A stretch of 64,000 nucleotides of DNA from Tetrapyrgos nigripes (taxonomy: Eukaryota; Basidiomycota; Agaricomycetes; Agaricales; Campanellaceae), in the NCBI GenBank assembly GCA_013368315.1, contig JAACJM010000201.1, positions 62,001 to 126,000 of the forward strand. Reading direction: 5' to 3'. Positions 1-12,002 of this stretch are shown in pieces (position 1 is the stretch's first letter; every line of letters starts with the position of its first letter). A model generated the notes under the pieces. It ran no database searches and had not been told where the DNA came from. It was given only the letters and a program-made list of their open reading frames with translations. Made by a program: the position numbers and the translations under genes.

Positions 1-1164
1 CCGTTGCCGTTGCCGCTGTCCAATTGGGTGCGACTAAGTGGTTGGGAGATAGGAGTCCTCTCCGAATCCTGGCTGGACTTGTCTGCAACGCCGTCGCCGT
101 TCTGGTCTTGACCATACATAGGCTCAGAAACCCCCATACTGATCAACGAAGATTGGAATGAAGGCGCTATGGGAGAGAACTCTGACTGCGAACACATCAT
201 GGTCCATGGGTCGGCACTATTCGGTATTCGAGGAAATTGGGATTGAGATTGGATATAGGATGGGTGCAAGTTCTCGCGGGATGTTATTGACTGCTGATAG
301 CGATATGGCTGAGGATACTCCTGCATAACCGGTTTCGAGAGTTGACTAGTGCTAGTAGGCGCGGGACGAGGTACAAAAGGAGCAGTTGCGCCGTATTGCA
401 TCCCGAATGACGTGTATTGTCCGGTTCTGACCATTGGAGGGTATAGAGCAGGGGAAAAGGTTTCGTCAAGTCTGCTGAAGGATCCGGGTTCGAAGACATC
501 GAGGTTTCTACGAGTATGTTGGCGACGCTGAAGACGTTTTTAGACCCCGAGATGATGAGAAAAGAATATCCTTCACTCACGAGAATGAAAGCAATAAGCA
601 TGGAAATAACGACGCAGAACGCAAGAGCCCCCAGTAATCCAAAAGACACTGTCTCACTTTTCTTCGAAGAGCCTGATCCTTGTACAGATGAACTGGCCGA
701 AGCCGCTAAAGTCGAAGCAGTTTGAGACCAAGACAGTGATGCAAGTGCAGTGCTGTAAACCGTGATGATGGGGTTGGAAGAAGCATCGATGGAAGAAGTA
801 GAGGGTAGGGTATTCAGGGGTTTGGCTGCAGACGACGATGCAACGGACGGGCTAGACGTTATTGTAGCAACGAGATTACTTGTCGTAGCCACGGCAGAGG
901 ATCCTTGAGCAAAAAGGGCTGTCATAGACTTGGTTGCTAAGATGAGTAGTGGTATCAGGTAGGTAATTATTATCCTGGAGTAAGTCTGAACTCACCGGCT
1001 TGTGTTTTGGGACCGTTATCGTTGTCAGAGTCACTGTTGCTGGCATCGATGCCCCCAAACCCCACAGCAGTGGGACTGAACCGAGGCAATAGACCAGCTT
1101 GAGCTTTGTGTACTAGTCTGCGGTGTGCCCAGGCTGCAGGCTGTGAATGCCCATCGAAATGCAT
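1..1164 (-). CDS. Ser/Thr-rich single-pass membrane protein, copy A (3' end cut by window edge)
   Basis: Exons on the minus strand: 1164-996, 936-581, 527-1; introns of 59 and 53 nt, phases 1 and 0. No stop before base 1, so the C-terminus lies outside the window. The start MHFDG was chosen because the paralogue at 6877-8261 begins MHFAG. Order: short N-terminus without a clear signal peptide, Ser/Thr/Ala-rich stalk, one membrane helix (FCVVISMLIAFIL) ending exactly at the second donor, then a basic juxtamembrane segment (RRQHTRRNLDVFE) and a long polar tail rich in Pro, Ser, Gln and Tyr. The layout suggests a plasma-membrane or wall-sensor-like protein, but I do not recognise a named family. 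The paralogue has the same exon count and intron phases. Function unknown. Confidence 0.82.
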
Positions 1165-3031
1165 GACAAAGCTTTGAAGATTTGAAGAAATAAAAGAGTG
1201 TGATGAGATAGCGAATGACAAAAGAATGGTGAGCTTGAGAACGACTCGTTCGGGCTGTCAAAGTCCCTGAAGAAAGTGAAGGGTTGCTGCAATGCTGCTG
1301 GAGGGAGAGTTCAAGTTAGGGGTTACTGCCAACAAAATGTCGCGTTTCATACCTGTAACCTGATCAAAAATTTTGTCAGAGCCCGCACAAAATTCCTCGG
1401 CAAGTTCATGAGGCCTAGGGCTATGTGCAGGCAAGGTTGACCTAAAGTAAGATAATTAGGAAAAATCGATGTCAGAGAGTTTGAAGAGTCGGACTAACTG
1501 GAGTGTTCAAGCCTAATTGCAAAGAAAGAAGGGTGAGGTGAAGTTCGCCAACTACTCGTCGGTCACTACCCCAGTGAGGTAAAAAGAACCTTGAGAAGAC
1601 CATCTTTCAGTGCTTCAATGAATAATATCAGTTAGTCGTTCGTGGAATAACAATGGAATAATCCTTGACAATGACAGTGAACTTGAAGCCGATGTGTGGG
1701 CGCCTAATAATTTTCCCACTGTCTTCACCACATCTCCTCGGAGTCTCCTTCCTAACGAGGACACTCATCCTGCATCTTTATCGCCCGCTCTGACCGCCTA
1801 TATAACCGGATAGAGCTTTTCAGGAAACCAGAAAGATAGGCCGTTCGACAAATCTCATGTCGGGACCGGTAACCTGAACTGAAAAATTTTGAGACTTCAA
1901 TGAAGCTCAAAACGCGAGCAGCAACAAGGCAGCAATGTAGGAGTAGCTCCAAGCGTCTGGGCATTAAATCACAGCTCTCGCTCACGCTTTACCTCAAGAA
2001 CCTGAAAGAAGCTTTTCAAGCTCGGGGACAAAATCAAACCAAGGCTAGGTGCTGCCAAGGCGTCGGTATTTCTTCAACACTCCTCTCAGGCCAGAGCCAG
2101 GCACTTAGGGAAGAGCTACTCTTCAGCCCTCCCGAGACTTTCTATCATCTATCATACCCACCCTCGTGTCCGCACAATTACAGAGGACACCGTTTTCGAG
2201 CTCAACATCAACGTTGCATGAATTTTACGTTCATCGCCAACATTTCTTTGCTCAAAACCAAGACAACATGAATGATGCCTGAAAATCAACACTGCCAGCG
2301 CAAGTGTTTACATAGTATCTCCGGAGTCCGCTCCGTGTTATGCGTCATATTTGTGCTTCGTTTCATCCTTCCACCCGTCAAAGAAACTGGAAGGTCTAAC
2401 ATAATTTTTGTATGAGACATGCATTGGGACGTTCATAGAACCAACTTCCGGTGGCGTTCGATGTGATTGAACTGCGTGTTAACTTGGGTGTTCTCCTGGT
2501 CCAAGAGTGAGTTTATTTTTCCTGACCGGCGAGATAATGGATGTTGGCTGTCGTAGGTGAGCTCGTCTTAGTACTCATACAATGGGCCGCTTTGGTGCCT
2601 GGTGATCGCCTCGTGGCTGGTGCGTGGTTATGTAGAGTCGGCTATTCATGTTGGCTAGGCTTGGGCTAGGCAGTATGCCCTTGACGGAACTTTTATGCTG
2701 GTGCTGGTGCTTGCCCTCTTGAACGTCTTCGTTGTCTTTTCCTTTGTTCTCAATAAATAGTGAAACATATCAACCGATAGCAGAAGTAGGAATTCGGTTG
2801 CATGCAGCATTGGATATATGTGATTACATAACATACTAGCGGACCTAATTTGAAGCATTTGGGTCGGACAAGCGAGGACCTCACACGACGCCCCCAACTG
2901 CAGCACTACCGGACACGCTGTTGTACTCTTTGCTACTCTCTGCCACGAACAATTCACGACATTTTTACCTGGATTTTCTCTGCTTTTGGCCGCATCAACA
3001 TCCTTTACCATTAATAGGTGCCAGCTTTCTT
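1165..3031. other. Intergenic region between two divergent genes
   Basis: About 1.87 kb separates the divergent starts of membrane protein copy A (minus) and the vezatin-like gene (plus), so it should hold both promoters. Open frames here (for example 1900-2271 plus and 2655-3011 minus) have no homology or splice support that I can see. No repeat or RNA gene noticed. Confidence 0.5.
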
Positions 3032-6000
3032 ATGGCACAACCAGTATTTGATGACCACCCTCTTGAACAATATCTTCGCGGTTCGTGCCCAATTTCCAGC
3101 TGGAATACGCGTTTTCCTGACAATATTATCCAGATGCCGGTGAAACCGCTGAACTTATGCCAGGTGGCTCGTCAGAGTTCATAGTCAATCCTCAGGAGGG
3201 GCTGTTCGATGATGACGACTCTGACTGTGGAGACTACGCAGAGGCATGTCCGACGGCACTGAAACCACTACTTGACGTGCGTCTTATGCTCCATTCTCCT
3301 CTGCCCTTTTAATGTCTTCTCGTATGCAGGCCATTTTTTCGATGATGTCCCTCCACTTCAAGTACCCTTCAGCTTTCGTCGAACGTTTCAAATACAGCGT
3401 TATCTCCTCTTCACTCTTGTCGACATCATTGACGGCTCCACATACCAACTGGCGAGGACATTCTCCCCATCCTCCTGGAAAGCTGCCCTCAGATCATAGT
3501 CGACAGTCCAGCGTTGACCGGTCCTCTGAATCTTCCTTCCATGCCCAACAACCAGTCCATTCCTTATCTTCAGACACGCCTTATTATCTGTTTTTTCTCG
3601 CTCTTTCTATCGTCACTGTCTTTTTCGGAGCTGGGTATTACATTCTCAGCATTGCTCTTTTTGCGGCGTCGGCTTTTTTATTGTACATATATAACCAGGA
3701 CTTCGCGTCCAAACACGATATGGCACCTGTATGTTCGGTTTTCTCTTCCTTCCGTTATTGTTTGCTGACGCTGTCTCGCTTACCTAGTCCTTAGATACCT
3801 TAAATGACCTAATATCGGCTGGAGATGTATGGGACTCAGTAGTCCAGGAAGTGATAACAACCCTAGAAAAGGAAGAGCATAGGTCTGTCTGCTATGCCCT
3901 TCGCTGCCTGTTTGGTGCTCTGACACATGCGTTCATAGCGCCTTCAACTCCCCCAGCCCCTCAATACCTTCCCATCCACTCCGTGTCGCTCTCCATTCAA
4001 CTCTCTTGACGACGCAAAATCAATGTGACAACGTCCGCCAACTTTTGTCCGCCCTGACATCCCAAAACGAACTTTCTCAATTATCCGAAATGTACGCTCC
4101 GCCATCCCCAGGAGGTTCCCAACAGACTTTTCCCAATACCCGTCCATTTTCACTCCCAACGACAACTCGGCAACGAGTGCAATCCACACCCTCATCAAGG
4201 GAAGCTAAGCGATCAACGTGGAATGGATCATATTCATCTCTGGCCAGTGCCGGTAGCCCAACAATGCAGATCACGCGACGGCGCGAGAAGCGGAGGTCAG
4301 ATCTTTCTGCTTTACTACGGGCAACTGGATCGCCTTTACAGAGCGTCAGCGCTCCTGTATCTCCCGCTGGTCTAGAAGGCGTGGCCGAGGAAGAGGATTC
4401 AGACGAAGCTCCCAGTTATCAGCAACATTTCCATGGCCTGGTTGAAGACCATCAAAAGTTTGAAGAAGTTGCAGAAAGCAATTTCGAGAACAGTTTCGAT
4501 GATGTGTCGTTTAGTTCGGCTGCGTTGGATATGCGTAGGAAGCGAAGATCTGGTGGGCTTGAAGCTTTAGGAATTCCTCAGACGACTTCGGTTCCTTCTT
4601 CTCCTCCACCACCTCTGTCACCGAATAGTGGCATGACTGCGTTTCCTCTTCGACTTTCACGACGTTCTTCCAAAAGTTCATTTTCTCCATCAACTCTGTC
4701 TTCTGCATCTCGATTCACTTCTCTGCAAACTCCTCGTCATCCTCTTTCACTGTCTGCTCTCAACCTCGCGCTCCAAGGTGCATTGGCGTCCAAGCGTTAT
4801 GCATGTTCGCATTTGTTAGCGTTGAGGTTTAAAGAAGAGAGAGACGATGAATTATATTGGGAAGATGTGAGAAGTGTCATGGGGCTGCTCACAACCACTT
4901 TTGCAGATGCTAGTGCAAGGTTGACTGAGGCTTTGGAGGAGCTGGAACAGAGGAGATTGAGGGATCAGCTGCCCAGTCCATTTCCGGAAAACTTGGGTGT
5001 GGATAGGGACGAAGATGGAGTTGGTGGTGTGAGATTAGACATTGGGAGTATGTTGAGAAAAGCAAGGTCCATGGAGGAGATGGTATCATTTGCACCGATG
5101 CCTAGTCAGTTGACGAGATTTGCAGCTCATGTAGATGCAATCTCGTCGGCGTTGAATGATGCTAGGGTGCAGCTGGAGGAATGTGTGGCAGAGTTGAGGA
5201 AGGATTTGGAAGCTGGTGAAGAGAAGGAGAAGGAGAGACGGGAAAGGAGGAGGAGGTCGTCGAGGATGAGTGTTGGGAGTGCAATTGCTGGTGGTGGTGG
5301 TGGTGATGATGATGGTACTGAAGATGAAGACGATGAACATCCTTCCATGCAAGCTTACGAGAGGTTACGCAGGGAACTTGGCTTGGCGTTGAGGGAATGT
5401 GAACGAGGGAGGGAAAAGCTTCTAGACATTGTCTATCCCCCTCGTTCGCGGGCTGAGTCACATTCTGACGACGACGAAGATGGCTCTATGCATCATGATT
5501 TACCAGCTCTTGGTCTTGATCACGGAAGTGACGAGTCTGATGACAAACCTTACTCGGTTTTCCCTGTGGAATACGACGATTCGTCTCATTCGGTGACGGT
5601 GGTTAATGGACCTGGTGGTGCAACCGACATGGATCCTGCCGTCACTCTGGACGACGCGTCTTCGCATCTCTTACTGGTGACTTCTTCCACACATTTACCT
5701 CCTCCCGGAGTTGAACAGGTTTTTGAAGCTGATTCTGGGAGTGTGGGCGTGTTTACAAGGGAGAGGTCCAAGTTATCGAGAGAGGAACGGATAGCGTTGG
5801 CGAAGAAAGCGAGGGAAAGTGGCAAGGGATCAAGAGCTTCCATGGGCTCCATAGGATCCGGTCTGGACGGAGGAGATGATCAGTGGAAACCTGAGAAGGA
5901 GAAATGGGGTCCTGGAGGTGAGGTGGTGCAAGAATTGAAAGATGTCATCTGGCAGGTTGGAGAGAGGAGGAGGAAGTTGGCGAAGAGGATGTCCGATGGG

Positions 6001-6078
6001 CATGGTCGTGATGTCACTGCCTCTGAAGATGCTTCCTCACCTGGGACAGTGGCTTTACGGGTCGGGGATGATTCATGA
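3032..6078 (+). CDS. Vezatin/Inp2-like membrane protein (putative myosin-binding)
   Basis: Exons 3032-3080, 3134-3276, 3330-3728, 3788-3882 and 3939-6078 join in phase to 941 residues; introns are 53-59 nt. The start MAQPVFDDHP is the first ATG in frame. Residues about 149-186 form a hydrophobic stretch long enough for a two-pass hairpin (YYLFFLALSIVTVF...ILSIALFAASAFLLY). It is followed by a conserved region (PLRVALHSTLLTTQ, QCDNVRQLLSAL, LSQLSEMYAPPSP) that resembles fungal vezatin-domain proteins related to Inp2, the peroxisomal receptor for class V myosin. A helical part near residue 500 (ALASKRYACSHLLALRF) and a C-terminal helix (VVQELKDVIWQVGERRRKLAKRM region) follow, separated by acidic and Ser-rich disorder. 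Known of the family: organelle membrane anchoring to myosin. The gene model is strong; the family assignment is from memory of motifs and less sure. Confidence 0.72.
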
Positions 6079-6876
6079 CCAGTACCCAGGTGAATGATGG
6101 ATTGTAGTGCTCTGTCTCTTCATACTTTTGATCTAGTGTTTCTTGTTTAGTCACGTGCACTGTCCTGTCCTTTTAATGCTTTCCTCATCGTTTTCGTGGA
6201 ATTTATGTATCTACAGTAACTAAGTTCATAGTACAGGGACGTAATGGTACATATTGGAGTTCAAAAAACATTCGGTATAGCATCAGATTGAGTCTATTTC
6301 CATTTATGGACACAAAATATCTTTTCCTGACAAGATGACGCTTGGCCACTTGTTGCTACCTTTCGCATGTTTAGACGATGGGAGGTATTGCATTTCTGTC
6401 TGGTATCATACAGGATGGCCTCGATCCTCTTATCTCGAAGTCTTAGGCGTGTTTGACCCCTGTATTGGCGTCGCAACGATATAGGGGATTTCACTTTCCA
6501 GTAAGTTACGCTTGTCAATCACAAAGCATGATATCTTATCAAAAGCTGGAAGCTGCTGAGCTCGCTACATAAAAGAGGAGGAACTCTGGAACTAGGACAG
6601 CAATCTCCAGCGGGAAGATCTCCTTGTCGATAAGAGTTGTGAGTCGCCTGTTATTGCGTTTCGCGGGCTCTGATCAGGTACAAAAGTACAAAACCTTGAC
6701 ACTGACACCGAAGTGCTGCAATTTCATTCCATCACAGAGATTCGTTACAGCTCTGTAGCCAGCAACTCTTCCCGCTCTTTAGTAGACTGTTGAACCATTC
6801 CTTACAAGCCCTTGGCCTCCATTCTTTCCTTTCATATCTATTCTCCTACGCTCCTTTTTTCTTACTTTGTCTTGCC
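6079..6876. other. Intergenic region
   Basis: Terminator side of the vezatin-like gene and promoter side of membrane protein copy B. No supported gene; short open frames lack homology and splice signals. Confidence 0.5.
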
Positions 6877-8261
6877 ATGCATTTTGCTGGACAGCCGAGG
6901 TATGCGACCCCGCAACGCAGAATAGCTGCAGATCCCAACGATGATCTCAGTCCACCCATCGCCACCAACACAGCAAAGACTTGTGAGTCCCAATCCTTCT
7001 GGATTATGATTACTTTGTTCATCTTGATCATTCCACTGTTCAGCCAATGCCAAGACGTCTAAGACAACCACTCAAGTTACTACCACTCAAGGCACAATTA
7101 CTCGGGCTACGACCACTCATCAGGCTACTTCAATAACGCCACTCTTGTCTATTGTGCTGTCGCCGACCCAGAGTACCTCTTTGTCGACCAATAGCACTAC
7201 CTTTGCTTCTACCACCAGTATCAGTATCACTTCTACCACCTCCGCTAGCTCTACCACTTCCATCACTACGTATTACAGCACAGTTCTTGTCGATACCGGC
7301 GAGCCGGCTTACACGAGCGCACCTACTCACCCTTCGAAAGCTGTTGCAGTGGCTGGGGGGTTATTACTGGGTCTGGCGGGTTGCGTGGTTCTTTGTACGC
7401 TCGTTGCCTTCATTCTCGTGAGTGAATCACGGTTCTTCTCGTCATTCATGGGATTTGAAACGTTTTCAGCGTCGTCAACGTACTCGCAGGAACCTGGATG
7501 CCTTCGAGGCCGACTCTTTTACGAAGCTAGACGACACTTATTCACGCTCTCCAATAGCCCAGACAAGCCACATGTTGTTTGGCATGCATTACGGCCCGCA
7601 TCATGATGCTCCCTTCATACATCGTCCTGCTTCGACTCAGCCATTTCAGTATCACCCTTCCTATCTTAACTCAGCGCGAGTCCTGGCAATGCCAAATTCT
7701 GTCGACTCTTTGCTGTATTCACAGCCTGCTCCTTCTCCCATAGCCCCTTCCTTCCAATCTTTGAGCAATAGGAGCAGTATCGCGGGCAGGTCTATTGAGG
7801 ACGACAGGATTTTTGCTAATCGAGCACAATCGGACCATAGCCACTCAGAGCTCCTCAAAGATCGTCAAGTGATAGGGGTACGGCCTTCTAGTGTCCAGTC
7901 AGCTGCCCGGGCCGGTAGTAGTGTGGCGCCTATACAAGCTCCCCAACATGCTGAGATCGCAAGATCGGTCGATGATCTTTCTGATATACCGTTCTCACCT
8001 GTAACGCCGGCCTTCAACACATCGCCATTCTCTGACCGACAGTCGTATGGCTTGGTCAGGGCGACTGATTTCCCGTCTCCACCAGCTGCTGCCGCACAAA
8101 CCACTTCCAGGGCAGATCTACCTTCTTCCTCTACTCCTTGGTCACTGTCACCAACGCCCGCGTCGCCATCACTTTCATCACCACCTTCTTTGCCTGAAAT
8201 TCGTGTCGAGCGAATGTCGAAATTCGCGTCTGAGTTGTCGTCGATCACGGGAAAGGAATAA
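6877..8261 (+). CDS. Ser/Thr-rich single-pass membrane protein, copy B
   Basis: Exons 6877-6982, 7044-7417 and 7470-8261 give 423 residues; introns of 61 and 52 nt, phases 1 and 0, the same as copy A. The start MHFAGQPRY matches copy A. A Thr/Ser-rich ectodomain (repeats of the TTTQ, TSTTS kind, probably O-mannosylated) precedes one helix (AVAGGLLLGLAGCVVLCTLVAFIL) that ends exactly at the second donor. The third exon opens with RRQRTRRNLDAFE, then a polar Ser/Pro-rich cytoplasmic tail of about 250 residues sharing FGM.YG and SPIAPSFQS with copy A. No signal peptide is evident, so topology by a reverse signal anchor is possible. Function unknown; it looks like a membrane sensor or scaffold. 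Confidence 0.85.
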
Positions 8262-8730
8262 TTTCTTTGCGGTGTAAGCGACCACTATCATTCTCAGAGG
8301 AATAGAACGGAATGGGAGAGTAGATAATTGGGCTTTATTGAAGACGTGGGTCCTCCCTGGTTGGCTGAGGGACCTGGTGTCCCTGTCCATCTGTGCCGGT
8401 TGCTTTTGTATGTTGGTTGTAGACCTGTCCCTTTCCTTAATCCTGGCGGAGTTTTATTTACTGTCGAAGTGTTGTGCTTTTCATCCATCTTTCATTCGTT
8501 TAGTATTTTCTGTCCTAGTTGCAATTCTCTTTGTTACTTAATATAATGACAATTCACTGCTGTCTCTGACAAATCTAAGCGTCAGCGGCTGTTGTCCTGG
8601 CACATCGCTGGAGTGTCAGATCTCCGCAATTTGAACCTCTCCAGGATATATACAAGTTCTAGCCTGTTTCTTCTTTCCAGATATCTCGCAATCCCAGCCT
8701 GAGTGGGGCCCAAGTAGTCCGAAACAACTA

Positions 8731-8752
8731 CCCCCCCCCCCCCCCCCCCCCC
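8731..8752. repeat. Poly-C homopolymer (22 nt)
   Basis: An uninterrupted run of 22 C. It interrupts a stretch whose right flank (GGTATAAGACGCGCGGGTTC) looks repeat-like. Length in the assembly may be unreliable. Confidence 0.9.
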
Positions 8753-9265
8753 GATTTCGGGTGGTATAAGACGCGCGGGTTCGGGCGATTTTCGATTTTT
8801 GGTACATTCCCACCTATAATAGCCCATAATCCCTCAGAAGGCTTCAGAAGGCAGTTCAAAGGCAGTTGTCAAAATCATCGAATTCGGAGATAATATACGA
8901 GCGTGGATCGTATCATTTGTTAGAGGCTATCTTCGATCTTGATGCGCTGAGACTGAGCGCCCCGAGTCGGACCCTCAACGGACCTCCGATCTCAGCCACC
9001 CTGGATTTCACCGGGAATAAATACATATGACTGCGCAGCAGGTACTATACAAAATTTCTACATAATTTTGAGTGACCGTGAACGGTAACAAACACCCCTA
9101 TCCTCCCACTCACCATGTATTATCCTTACTACTAGCATGATCAAAACATATAAGTAATGTACTATGTTACTCTGTCATAAAGTAAACACTCTGTACCAAT
9201 CTTGAAGCTTGAAGGTGCAAACTCGTCACTGACTGCGCCATTTCCTAAAATGGAAATAGCGCTGA

Positions 9266-9420
9266 ACAAGCCAAGGCCGGGCCCTGGCCTGAGGGCTTGT
9301 GAAATCTCAAGCCCAGGCCCTCAGGCCCTGCAAGCCCTGTGTCGGGCCTGGCTTGGCTCGGGCTTTTTGGGCCTGGTTTGGGCCGGCTTAGGGCTTCAGG
9401 CCCGAGCCCGCACATCACTA
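9266..9420. repeat. GC-rich degenerate palindromic repeat, possible MITE fragment
   Basis: About 155 bp made of imperfect GGCCC/GGGCC and AGCCC/GGGCT units in both orientations. It ends at GCCCGCACATCACTA, whose reverse complement starts TAGTGATGTGC, a plausible hAT-type end. The matching left end was not found, so the copy may be truncated. Confidence 0.5.
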
Positions 9421-9994
9421 CACTGCGCGAGTCAAGATGCTATTCGTCGACTTCACAACGACATTTGTGCAGCAGAGCGCTCTGAAACGGCGAGAAATTT
9501 CTCATCCTTATTTTCAGAGCAGCTCATTACAATGACGTCGACCAAAGTGCTCTCCTTATTATCTTCCATGACACTTTTTTCTACGACTCGGGTTTGACTC
9601 GGGTACTAGTCCCTTCTGGCCCCAACATTCCTTCTGCTGCAGTCACCCATGTAGCCCCTCAGCAGAGTGAGGCCCTTGTTGGATCCATGCCCGAGTCTGT
9701 GTCTCAGACTCCCAGTTTGCGCCTCCGACTTTTGATGTCATCGTCTTCTGCTCCGGTTACCATTCCCGTCGCGACTTGCCCATCGGCATATGGAGAATAC
9801 TTTACCTGGATTGAGGGGAATGTTCACTGGTCCATCTGGTGCTAAGAGGAAAAGGATTGGATAGTTGGTACTTTATTTACGCACTATGCCCACACTTTGC
9901 TGCTAATGCATAGCCGGTGAGGTATTCTACCTGTAGTTTACCTGAGTTATACTCTAGATATTTGTAGTGTACTAATTTACTCTTTATTCCTGAT

Positions 9995-11279
9995 TCACTC
10001 CCAGAAATTGGTCCAGGGTTCCATATGTCGTAGTCCACCTGGCCCCTTTCCAGTGAGAATATCCATACTCTGAATGAGCCGCAATTCCCTGCCCCTCATT
10101 CGCCTTATCTTCCGCATGGGCTCTATCTTGTCCTGCTCGTCATCAGTAGGTAACCGATCTTCTAGGGGAAGTTTTTCAGAGTATTCGTGTGTAGCGACCA
10201 GTACAGCATGGGTCTTCGTAAGCGCATAAGAAACCGCATGCGATAATGCTGTTTTTCCGGTCGGTATAGATGTATCTGAAGGGTCAAAATGCCCTACAAT
10301 CATTGCAGAAAATAAATCCCCAACTCCAGAAAAGTATCCGGGAAGGAGAGGAACGCTTTGTGCATGAACAGAGGATAGATGTCCATTAGATGATTTGTAT
10401 GTGGATGAGGATGAAATGCAAAGAAGATGAGGGTTATCTGAGGCTGGACGGAGATAAGGGGGAACAGCGTCTATCAGCCAGGGCTGCAGAGGTACGGAAC
10501 TGATTGTCACATTGGGGACTTTGTAGTCCGTATGCAGAATAGTCAATGCGCGCCGAAGAGAAGGCATATCCTTGAGAGGCACGTTGGTAAGAGTCCTGTG
10601 TTTTCCTGTCAGCGGGCTGATTGGCCGTTTGTGAGGGACAGATCCTTACTCTACTTCGAACCAGTTGGGTGAGATAATTGTGGACAACGGCAGCAGTCTG
10701 CGATAAACTGGAATCACGTCTGGAGCAACGTAAAGACGCCCAGAATCTCCCATAACGGCTACAGGAACAGGTTAACTATTAGTAACTAATAGTCCTTCAG
10801 GCCTAAAGAAGAAAATGGGCGTACGATCCAACATATATATGATCTCCGGCCTCTGCTGTTTCAATTTCGTCGCAACTTCGGCTACTGAAGTCAGAGCCTC
10901 CGCGTTGGGTACATAGCCTGTAAGTAACCGAGAAGGCTCAAGCAGTTCATTCAATTCCAGGGTATCGAATATAGACGTCAATTCGACAGCTGAGGTTTTG
11001 GTACCGCCAAAACGACCATATCCTAGGAGTCTAGAGCTCAAACTTGAGTAATTTGATAGACCATGAAGAACTACTCACCTGAATGATTGGAAAACTGAAC
11101 GGAGTTGACTACCTTCGGGCCCACAATCAAGATCGGATTGGACGAGTTAGAACGAGAAATCGTACATCGACATCGAATCCTAGGCACTGGAGAGGAAAGG
11201 TAGCAGCTTTTCCTCCGACATATCCAAAGGAGACGTGAGATTGTATACTGAGTATACGCCCTTTCTCGGACACTGACAT
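9995..11279 (-). CDS. PDXK: Pyridoxal kinase
   Basis: Exons 11279-11166, 11112-11079, 11022-10825, 10758-10650 and 10595-9995 give 351 residues; four introns of 53-66 nt. The enzyme phosphorylates pyridoxal, pyridoxine and pyridoxamine with ATP in the cytosol, in the B6 salvage pathway. Evidence along the protein: [19 protein letters not shown] at the N-terminus, [19 protein letters not shown] after two small exons, [13 protein letters not shown], then [12 protein letters not shown] (the usual fungal/animal form is ISPNQFEAELLT; W and V here differ). The ribokinase-fold anion-hole motif [10 protein letters not shown] has the predicted catalytic Asp at about residue 245. Length is slightly above the usual 310-330 owing to a polar segment near residues 205-230 and a basic C-terminal insert. 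Yeast counterparts are BUD16/BUD17. Identification is secure. Confidence 0.93.
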
Positions 11280-12002
11280 GACGGCGAAAAAGGGAGGGAT
11301 GACTATGGCGAGTTTCGATGTACAGCTTACAAATTGCCTATGTAAGTGGCTGTGCAGCGCAACATCGGGGGTTGGACAAATTTTTTTTTAATTGTACCGC
11401 ACCCACTGTACGCTACTGCTCTGTAACACTCATGAACGGCTCAAATTCACGTTTATGCGTTTAGTTCTAAGAGGTACAAGTCTCACAGACGTGTTCCCGA
11501 GACTTGCAAGACCAGTTTGACGCCTGGATAGTAAGTATGATGTAATGCTTATTAATCACCCATATGTGGTAATACGCAAATCGGTCCGACCTCGGAACTT
11601 AACCTGCCCCAAGGGGGTACCGGAATTGCGGACCGGCACACTCCGATGGGTGGGTGGGGTCCTGGAGGGGTTACTTAAAAAATTTTTGATACTAGAAATT
11701 TTTCGGGTCCAGAATGTCTTTTCTGTGAGTTTAGTACCTACAGCACTAAGTAGTCATTCATAGAGAAATGGAAAACGAGGTAGTAACTCTACCAGTGAGA
11801 CGACACTGATGCACTGATTAGCCAGAAAATTTCCTATCTGCACCTGCTACACATTGCTGTCTCAACCTACAGACTTGAAAAAATGATAGACTCTGATACA
11901 GAGCTACCTGACATGTTGACTGTAAGCATTATAAAGACTTACCTTTCAGATTGATGTTACTCATGAAGGATACAGATACCTGTCATCAATAGGAAAACAG
12001 AG
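11280..12002. other. Intergenic region, left edge of repeat island
   Basis: Promoter side of the pyridoxal kinase gene running into repeat-like sequence (GC-rich GGTGGGTGGGG block near 11650 next to an A/T-rich run). No supported gene. Confidence 0.45.

Larger units (their letters stand above)
8262..9994. other. Intergenic region with low-complexity and repeat material
   Basis: Between the 3' ends of copy B and the pyridoxal kinase gene. It holds a 22-C homopolymer and a GC-rich degenerate palindromic repeat (listed separately). A frame at 9594-9845 and one at 9202-9597 overlap repeat sequence and are not called as genes. Confidence 0.5.
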
